This document shows, piece after piece, positions 1 through 4,319 of a stretch of DNA of 8,675 bases; positions within the stretch are counted from its first letter, which is position 1, and every line of letters starts with the position of its first letter. The stretch spans positions 1 through 8,675 of the forward strand of contig PMZX01000527.1 of NCBI GenBank assembly GCA_003170035.1, given 5' to 3'. A program made the translations under genes and the position numbers. Under the pieces are notes generated by a model, which made no database searches, was not told the DNA's origin, and saw only the letters and a list, made by a program, of their open reading frames with translations. The DNA comes from Myxococcales bacterium. GTDB taxonomy: Bacteria > Myxococcota_A > Polyangia > Fen-1088.

Positions 1-19
1 ACCTGCGGTCGCCCTTCAT
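1..19 (-). CDS. Possible start of a third operon gene, cut by the window edge
   Basis: An ATG on the minus strand begins at position 19, one base after the TGA of the DUF3006-like gene (23-21). The six complete codons before the window ends read MKGDRR with no stop. The tight spacing would fit a third gene in the same transcript. No clear Shine-Dalgarno sequence precedes it, and six codons say nothing about function, so this could be chance. Confidence 0.25.
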
Positions 20-20
20 T

Positions 21-251
21 TCAGAGCTTGATATCCCCGCCGGGGTCGCCGTCACCCAGACGCTTGCGCAGGGCCGCGCTGTCGTTTGGCGGAGCCGGCG
101 CCGAAGCGACCGAGATGCGCAGCCACTGGCCTTCGCGTGCATCGGTCGGCAACAGCCCGCGCGGCAGATGGAATACCTGTTCGTCAAGGACCAGCCGCGC
201 TACCTGGTCCTCCACTTCGTCGATGAACACGATGGTTTCGGTGGCTGTCAT
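21..251 (-). CDS. DUF3006-like small protein, partner of the adjacent hydrolase
   Basis: This gene encodes 76 residues. The N-terminal half (about residues 6-48) has the pattern of DUF3006: a start like IVFIDEVEDQVARLVL, then a short strand ending in LPRGLLP (29-35), then an EGxWLRIS strand (40-47). This is a small beta-rich fold of unknown biochemical role. DUF3006 genes are commonly found beside secreted ComEC-like metallo-beta-lactamase proteins in Firmicutes and haloarchaea, which is the arrangement here. The C-terminal third (49-76) is Ala/Pro/Gly/Asp-rich and probably disordered. There is no signal peptide, so it is presumably cytoplasmic. The ATG overlaps the TGA of the upstream hydrolase (ATGA, 251-248), which indicates translational coupling. 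A full AAGGAGG lies at 271-265, but 13 bases from the ATG, longer than usual, consistent with re-initiation. The family call comes from sequence pattern, the length fit and context; no function is asserted. Confidence 0.75.
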   Translation of the reverse strand: MTATETIVFIDEVEDQVARLVLDEQVFHLPRGLLPTDAREGQWLRISVASAPAPPNDSAALRKRLGDGDPGGDIKL

Positions 252-1171
252 GGCACCTGAAAGACCTCCTTGCGTCCGTGCACAAGCACTTCGATCTTGT
301 CCCCGTCGCTCTCGATGACAATCGATCCATCGAGGTCGGTGCGGAACACGCGCGTGCCCATGCGCGCGAAGCGGCCCAGCGTCTGTGGGTCGGGGTGGTG
401 GTATTCGTTGCCGGCGCCGACACTCACCACCGCGACCACGGGCTGCACCGCTTGCAGGAACCTGGGCGTCGACGAATAGCGACCGCCGTGATGGGCCACC
501 TTGAGGACTGCGGCACGAAGGTTGGCCTGGCTGTCGAGAAGCCATCGCTCGGTCTGCGCCTCTGCATCGGCTGCGAACAGGATACCAACCTTGCCAAAAT
601 CGATCCGTGACACCACGCTGTTGGCGTTGACGTCGGATCGCGTGTTCGTGATGGGCGGCTCGGGCGGGCCAAGCAGCGTCAGCCGCGCCCCCTGGCCCAG
701 GTCGATGGTGCGGCCGCGTTCCGCCTGACGAACTGCCACGTGCTGCTTGGCGAGCAGCGCCAGCAGTCGGTCGTATTCCTGGATCTCGTGCGGATAGGGC
801 GCGTCCAGAAACATGCGCGTACCATGCCTGTCGACAACCTCGCGCAAGCCACCAAGGTGATCCGCATGGCGGTGGGTGAGAAACACCATGTCCAGCATCG
901 CGATCCCGCGCGCATTCAGATGTGCGACTACGGTGTTCCCGGCTTCGGCCAGACCGCCGTCGATCAGCACGGTCTTGCCAGCCGGCGAGGTGACCAGCGC
1001 GGAATCGCCTTGTCCTACGTCCAGGAAGTCCACCCGCAGTCGGCCTGTTGGCTTGGGTCCCTCGGCAGCCGCACCCCGGCACCCCACCAGCCATGCCAGT
1101 GCCAACCAAGCTGCCAGAGCCAGCCATGGGTGGCGGCCACGCCGGATCCGAAGGTGGCCAGGGATCGACAT
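248..1171 (-). CDS. ComEC-type metallo-beta-lactamase-fold lipoprotein hydrolase
   Basis: This gene encodes 307 residues. Residues 1-30 form a lipoprotein signal peptide: a basic start (RIRRGRH), a hydrophobic run, then lipobox LVG before Cys31, so the mature protein should be membrane-anchored outside the cytoplasm. From residue 45 it follows the catalytic domain of ComEC/Rec2 proteins: VDFLDVGQGDSALV (47-60), VLIDGG (68-73), the metal motif THRHADH (99-105; His100, His102, Asp104, His105), Asp202 in LFAADAE, KVAHHGG (224-230), and SVGAGNEYHHP (250-260). All expected metal ligands appear present, so it should be active, probably as a metal-dependent phosphodiesterase or nuclease. The substrate cannot be read from the sequence. 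It lacks ComEC's large membrane channel domain, so it is a stand-alone relative and not the DNA-uptake channel. The ATG at 1171 is the first start after an in-frame TAG at 1183-1181, and the signal peptide begins there. Only a weak AGGG lies 13 bases upstream. It is followed by the overlapping DUF3006-like gene. Confidence 0.88.
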   Translation of the reverse strand: MSIPGHLRIRRGRHPWLALAAWLALAWLVGCRGAAAEGPKPTGRLRVDFLDVGQGDSALVTSPAGKTVLIDGGLAEAGNTVVAHLNARGIAMLDMVFLTHRHADHLGGLREVVDRHGTRMFLDAPYPHEIQEYDRLLALLAKQHVAVRQAERGRTIDLGQGARLTLLGPPEPPITNTRSDVNANSVVSRIDFGKVGILFAADAEAQTERWLLDSQANLRAAVLKVAHHGGRYSSTPRFLQAVQPVVAVVSVGAGNEYHHPDPQTLGRFARMGTRVFRTDLDGSIVIESDGDKIEVLVHGRKEVFQVP

Positions 1172-1205
1172 CCATACAGGCTAACCCTGTGGCGATGACG
1201 CAGGC

Positions 1206-1229
1206 AAAAAATGGCATGCCAGGCATGCC
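1206..1229 (-). terminator. Rho-independent terminator between the fibro-slime and hydrolase genes
   Basis: Read on the minus strand, GGCATGC-CTG-GCATGCC forms a 7-base-pair GC-rich stem with a 3-base loop. It is followed by one A and then six T (1211-1206), the classic form of an intrinsic terminator. It sits about 138 bases past the stop of the fibro-slime gene and 35 bases before the hydrolase start, so it should end the fibro-slime transcript. The same 17 bases are also a perfect inverted repeat (two copies of GGCATGCC around one base), so a protein-binding site is an alternative reading. Confidence 0.6.
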
Positions 1230-1308
1230 TTCCTTTTCGGACAGGCCGGCGAAAAGGTGCGCGCCCACCCGCAATCCCGCGAAAGCTGCGGAAGGTCGTG
1301 GCGGTAGA

Positions 1309-1332
1309 CGTGGCCGTGGTCGTGGCCGTGGC
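1309..1332. repeat. Four tandem CGTGGY hexamers
   Basis: The plus strand shows CGTGGC, CGTGGT, CGTGGC, CGTGGC in direct succession, and another CGTGGC lies at 1297-1302. The array sits just past the fibro-slime stop codon, in the 195-base stretch (1172-1366) where I find no gene with a start codon. Read on the minus strand in the fibro-slime frame it would encode alternating Gly/His/Asp (see findings). It is probably a short slippage-prone repeat with no assigned role. Confidence 0.6.
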
Positions 1333-1366
1333 CGGAGTGATTACCGCCGGCCGTCTTGCTTGCCCA

Positions 1367-3301
1367 TCAGAAGATCATGCGGCAACCGGACGGACAACCC
1401 GGAGGGCCGGCGTTGACACCGTCGTCGCAATCCTCACCCGGCTGCACGACCCCGTCGCCGCAAAACCCACTCTGCAGCTTGCACCCTGGGCCGCATTTGC
1501 CGTAGCCGCCCGTGTTCACGCCGTCGTCGCACTCCTCTCCGAGCTCCACGATTCCATCGCCGCAGGTGGGACTGCAATCGCTGGGAGCCGCATTGAAGCC
1601 GCTCAGGGTCAGCTTGTATGACGAACTCGTGGTCTGACGTTCCGCTTGGAAAACCGCGATCTCGTAGACCTGGCCGCTCTGCAACCCGAGATTGACGGAC
1701 GATTGAGTCGGCACAGGTGGAGGGCTGATGGGATATGTCGCAGCGACCGTGGTGGTGCCGTTGCCGTTCGCACCGATGACGATGCTGCCGTTGACGGGAG
1801 TATGAATGCCGCCGAGGTCGACGGAAAGCTTCTTGTTGATGAAGACCCACACATCATCGTCGCCGGTGAAGTCGAGGGTGTAGGTCTTGGCCTTGTCATA
1901 GAGGAACCAATAGCGGACTTCGCTGGTGAAACTGAAATTGTGTAGGCGATCGACTCCGTTGGCATCCACGTCATGCGGCCAGGTCGCACCCGGGTCGTAG
2001 TAGGGTGGAATCGTCGCGAAGGCGCGTTCGGTCGCAGGCGTGAAAGGATCGTCGTCGACCGGGAAGAAGACGGGATTGCCGTCAACTTGACTGGTCACAA
2101 AGGTCGCGTTGTAGTTTCCGCCGTTAGCCCAGCACTTGAGCATCTTGTAACCCAAGGCAACGTTCTTGTCGCAGTCGGTTTGGCCGTACACAAACGTGCA
2201 GGGCTGACCGTTGACTTCGTTGCCGACGTTGCCGCAAAAATAGGCGGTGATGGTTGTCGCCCACTGTTCCCCATTGGGCCCGTAGCGATTGACGTAGGCA
2301 CCCTGGCCATTTTTCCAAAGCGTCATCTTGGACGCGGTTGAGTGGTTGACCCCGGTCACGTCTTTGTACCACTGGCTGAATGAGTCGGCGCTCGCCACAT
2401 GGGCGTTGCCGCCGATACCCGAGTAGACGGGCTTGCCATTGGCATCGAGGGTCGCGTTCACCATACCCGGGAAGCCCGCGTACGAACCAACGACCCCTGC
2501 CTCGAAATCGACTGGGTTGTGGTATCGGAAGTCGCGATACACCACCGGCACCATCATCGTGTCGCCGAGGGCCGGCTGGGCGCAGGTGAAGCCCGCTTCG
2601 ATCTTGCAGTCCTTGGAGCAGCCGTCGCCGTCGACGTTGTTGCCGTCGTCACACTCTTCGCCGAGGACGATGCCATCGCCACACCTGGATGTGCACGAGC
2701 CGCTCTTGCAGTTGGGTTCGTTTTGGCAGTCGGCGGAGCAGCCGTCGAAGGGCATGGCGTTGCCGTCGTCGCAGCCCTCCGCGCCCTCGATCTTGTTGTC
2801 GCCACAGGTGGTGTGGGTGCAAACGCTTGGGCTGCCGTCGCACTTGTAGCCAATCTCGACCTTGCAGGTGGGCGAGCAGCCGTCGCCGGCAGTCGTGTTC
2901 CCGTCATCGCACAACTCCGGCGGAACCTTGAGGCCGTCGCCGCAACGGGCGATTTGGTGGCATAGCTGTCCGGGGGGGATGCAGGAGTAGCCCGGCTCCA
3001 CCCGTAGGCAATTCGCGGAACAACCATCGCCCGATACCTTGTTGCCGTCGTCGCAGGCCTCGTCGTTGGCCAGAATGCCGTCGCCACAGCCTGGTGGAGC
3101 CGCCATGTTCGCGGTGAGGTCAGGCTGGGTCGACCGCCCGGTGTTCAGCGAGATGCCGCCGCCGGCACCTCCGCTGCCAAGTGGACCGACGTTTCCACCC
3201 TTGGAGGACGGGTTTGAACTGGCGACCTCAGCCGAGGAACAGGCAAAGAGCAGCCAGGGGCTCAGGAAGGCGATGAGCGATGCAGGAAAGTTGGATTGCA
3301 T
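1367..3301 (-). CDS. Fibro-slime domain lipoprotein with Myxococcus cysteine-rich repeats
   Basis: This gene encodes 644 residues. The signal peptide (1-20) ends in LLFA before Cys21, a slightly atypical lipobox with Phe at -2. Ser follows the Cys, which usually means sorting to the outer membrane. Residues 22-70 are a Gly/Ser/Asn-rich linker. Four cysteine-rich repeats follow at about 72-107, 120-154, 166-198 and 207-240, each of the form CGDG-x-ECDDGN-x-GDGCS-x-C, the Myxococcus disulfide repeat. Residues about 253-568 form a fibro-slime domain (YRDFRYHNPVDFE, FSQWYKDV, FSFTSEVRYWF, and the hallmark GDDDVWVFINKKL with VDLGGIH at 479-500). Two more repeats close the protein (580-608, 614-640). 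The likely role is a surface-displayed adhesive or matrix protein; this is inferred from the family, whose exact function is unknown. The start at 3301 is chosen because AGAGG lies six bases upstream and the signal peptide begins there; an in-frame ATG at 3328 would add nine residues. GC content looks lower than in its neighbours. Confidence 0.9.
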   Translation of the reverse strand: MQSNFPASLIAFLSPWLLFACSSAEVASSNPSSKGGNVGPLGSGGAGGGISLNTGRSTQPDLTANMAAPPGCGDGILANDEACDDGNKVSGDGCSANCLRVEPGYSCIPPGQLCHQIARCGDGLKVPPELCDDGNTTAGDGCSPTCKVEIGYKCDGSPSVCTHTTCGDNKIEGAEGCDDGNAMPFDGCSADCQNEPNCKSGSCTSRCGDGIVLGEECDDGNNVDGDGCSKDCKIEAGFTCAQPALGDTMMVPVVYRDFRYHNPVDFEAGVVGSYAGFPGMVNATLDANGKPVYSGIGGNAHVASADSFSQWYKDVTGVNHSTASKMTLWKNGQGAYVNRYGPNGEQWATTITAYFCGNVGNEVNGQPCTFVYGQTDCDKNVALGYKMLKCWANGGNYNATFVTSQVDGNPVFFPVDDDPFTPATERAFATIPPYYDPGATWPHDVDANGVDRLHNFSFTSEVRYWFLYDKAKTYTLDFTGDDDVWVFINKKLSVDLGGIHTPVNGSIVIGANGNGTTTVAATYPISPPPVPTQSSVNLGLQSGQVYEIAVFQAERQTTSSSYKLTLSGFNAAPSDCSPTCGDGIVELGEECDDGVNTGGYGKCGPGCKLQSGFCGDGVVQPGEDCDDGVNAGPPGCPSGCRMIF

Positions 3302-3326
3302 AAGACACCTCTGTGAACGGCTCAAC

Positions 3327-3332
3327 ATTATA
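3327..3332 (-). promoter_or_regulatory. TATAAT -10 element of the fibro-slime gene
   Basis: The minus strand has a perfect TATAAT, 25 bases upstream of the ATG at 3301, which would give a leader of about 19 bases containing the AGAGG ribosome site. At the expected -35 spacing (16-18 bases) I see only CCCATC-like sequence, nothing near TTGACA. The promoter may therefore need an activator, possibly acting through the repeats that overlap the -35 region. Confidence 0.5.
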
Positions 3333-3335
3333 ACG

Positions 3336-3363
3336 GATGGGCACGCCTTGATGGGTATGCCTC
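3336..3363. repeat. Tandem 14-base direct repeat over the -35 region
   Basis: On the plus strand, GATGGGCACGCCTT (3336-3349) is followed immediately by GATGGGTATGCCTC (3350-3363). The two match at 11 of 14 positions and all differences are C/T. The pair lies directly upstream of the TATAAT at 3327-3332, where a transcription factor dimer would be expected to bind. A related pair of CGTGCC words follows at 3368-3373 and 3377-3382. Its role as an operator is inferred from position only. Confidence 0.45.
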
Positions 3364-3386
3364 GTGTCGTGCCAGCCGTGCCGGGG

Positions 3387-3416
3387 AAAAAACGCGGCGA
3401 TTCAGGCGAGATCGCC
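3387..3416 (-). terminator. Weak intrinsic terminator-like hairpin
   Basis: On the minus strand a 6-base-pair stem GGCGAT/ATCGCC (3416-3411 with 3401-3396) with a 9-base loop is followed by GCG and then six T (3392-3387). The stem is short and the T run is offset by three bases, so this is a weak candidate. If real, it would stop minus-strand transcripts entering from the right, such as read-through from the large membrane-protein gene antisense to the dehydrogenase, before they reach the fibro-slime promoter. Confidence 0.3.
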
Positions 3417-3522
3417 AGAGGAAATGGCGTCTCGTGCTAGCCCGGCGCATGAAATGCGAGGCGGCACGGTCAGCGATTCTGGCACAAGTGCACGATGGTC
3501 GGGGCCGCGTCGGCCCTGGCTA

Positions 3523-3543
3523 GTTCGTCCCGCGGGCGCGAAC
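3523..3543. promoter_or_regulatory. Inverted repeat upstream of the dehydrogenase gene
   Basis: GTTCG (3523-3527) and CGAAC (3539-3543) face each other across 11 bases that contain the palindrome CCCGCGGG (3529-3536). It lies 20 bases before the dehydrogenase ATG, overlapping where RNA polymerase would bind, so it could be an operator. A TATCAT follows at 3550-3555 but has no recognisable -35 partner. In DNA this rich in GC such a repeat can arise by chance. Confidence 0.25.
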
Positions 3544-3563
3544 CCAGGCTATCATCGCGGTCC

Positions 3564-4286
3564 ATGCTCTCCTCGTCCCGCCACGCCCTCGTCATCGGCA
3601 ACTCCGACGGCATCGGGCTGCACAGCACGCGGCGGCTGCTGGATCGCGGCTGGCGGGTCACCGGCGTCTCGCGCCGGGCGAGCCCGGTCGTGGATGCAGC
3701 CTATCGGCATCATGTGCTGGACGTTTGCGATCGCGGCTACGTTGAGAAGCTGCGCGCAATCCTGGGTCAGAAGGCGGTCGACACCTGCATCTACTGCGCG
3801 GGCATCGGCGGCCCGGTTGATCCGCAGGATCTGCGCAGCGACGTCCACGTCTTCGAGGTGAATCTGATGGGCGCTCTGCGCACCGCCGAGGCGATCGTGC
3901 CCGCGATGGTCGCGGCCGGCCGCGGGCACTTCGTGGTGCTATCTAGCCAGGCCGACGCCCTGGTTGTGGCCCGCGCGCCGTCCTACGCGGCCTCCAAGGC
4001 GGGGCTGTCGAGCTACTTCGAGGGCCTGGGCCTGGCCCTGCGGCCGTACGGCGTGGCGGTCAGCAACCTGCGCCTCGGATTCGTGGATACCAAGATGGCG
4101 CGTGCCTCGGTGCGGCCCTTCATGTACACCCTCGACCAGGCGGTCGACGTGGTTGAGAGTGTCCTGTGCAAACGTCCGCTTCGCCTGACCCGGCCGCTCT
4201 CCACGGCCTTGCTGGTGCGCCTGCTGGCCTGGCTCGGCCGCTGGCGCGTGTTCTTCACGCGCGGCCCGATTTCGCCGCGAGCGTGA
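3564..4286 (+). CDS. Short-chain dehydrogenase/reductase (SDR), substrate unknown
   Basis: This gene encodes 240 residues, the usual length of a classical SDR. The Rossmann cofactor motif is GNSDGIG (12-18), a variant of TGxxxGIG. Arg37-Arg38 after the second strand suggest NADP(H) over NAD(H). YCAG (77-80) replaces the usual NNAG. Asn100 lies in the VNLMG helix, Ser127/128 in VVLSS, and the catalytic pair is Tyr141 and Lys145 in YAASK, so the active site is complete. LGFVDT (171-176) takes the place of the PGxxxT loop. After the fold, residues about 209-233 are hydrophobic with interspersed Arg, which could form a membrane-associated helix. The start at 3564 puts the cofactor motif at the normal distance from the N-terminus; an in-frame ATG at 3495 would add 23 low-complexity residues. 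No Shine-Dalgarno sequence is visible at either start. It is a single gene, convergent with the large membrane-protein gene and divergent from the fibro-slime gene. Confidence 0.88.
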   Translation: MLSSSRHALVIGNSDGIGLHSTRRLLDRGWRVTGVSRRASPVVDAAYRHHVLDVCDRGYVEKLRAILGQKAVDTCIYCAGIGGPVDPQDLRSDVHVFEVNLMGALRTAEAIVPAMVAAGRGHFVVLSSQADALVVARAPSYAASKAGLSSYFEGLGLALRPYGVAVSNLRLGFVDTKMARASVRPFMYTLDQAVDVVESVLCKRPLRLTRPLSTALLVRLLAWLGRWRVFFTRGPISPRA

Positions 4287-4309
4287 TCGCGGGATTGGGC
4301 TCACTCGCG
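4276..4309. terminator. Hairpin between two convergent genes, possible bidirectional terminator
   Basis: CGCGAG (4276-4281) pairs with CTCGCG (4304-4309). Inside it TGA (4284-4286) pairs with TCA (4301-4303), leaving a two-base bulge and a loop of about 14 bases. The dehydrogenase stop codon is part of the stem, and the whole structure fills most of the 33 bases separating the dehydrogenase stop from the stop of the opposing gene. There is no T tract on either strand, so it would be at most a Rho-assisted or convergent-transcript boundary. Confidence 0.3.
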
Positions 4310-4319
4310 CAGGGCTGGC

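Noticed and set aside
1206..1232. A CxxCH-like heme-binding motif (CLACH) in the frame after the fibro-slime stop
   Set aside because: The frame has no start codon of its own, and the motif is produced by the GGCATGCC palindromes of the terminator hairpin.
21..1274. A 417-codon open frame on the minus strand covering both small genes
   Set aside because: Its last 76 codons are the DUF3006-like gene. The rest is an out-of-frame reading of the hydrolase gene, rich in Arg/Gly/Pro with no domain pattern, while the overlapping frame 248-1171 has a lipobox and complete metal motifs.
1330..1352. GGCCGG/CCGGCC hairpin just past the fibro-slime stop as a terminator
   Set aside because: The stem is only six base pairs with an 11-base loop and no T run on the minus strand. 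The hairpin with T6 at 1206-1229 is a far better candidate.
2580..3090. Regularly spaced similar sequences that could suggest a DNA repeat or CRISPR-like array
   Set aside because: They are the codons of the cysteine-rich protein repeats (CDDGN and GDGCS motifs). The DNA similarity is imperfect, in frame, and explained by the coding sequence.
3302..3328. Alternative upstream start for the fibro-slime lipoprotein at 3328
   Set aside because: The ATG overlaps the TATAAT element, adds nine polar or charged residues before the signal peptide, and lacks the well-placed AGAGG that precedes 3301.
3495..3563. N-terminal extension of the dehydrogenase from an ATG at 3495
   Set aside because: The 23 extra residues are Ser/Arg/Ala-rich and place the cofactor loop unusually far from the N-terminus. 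There is no ribosome site at 3495.
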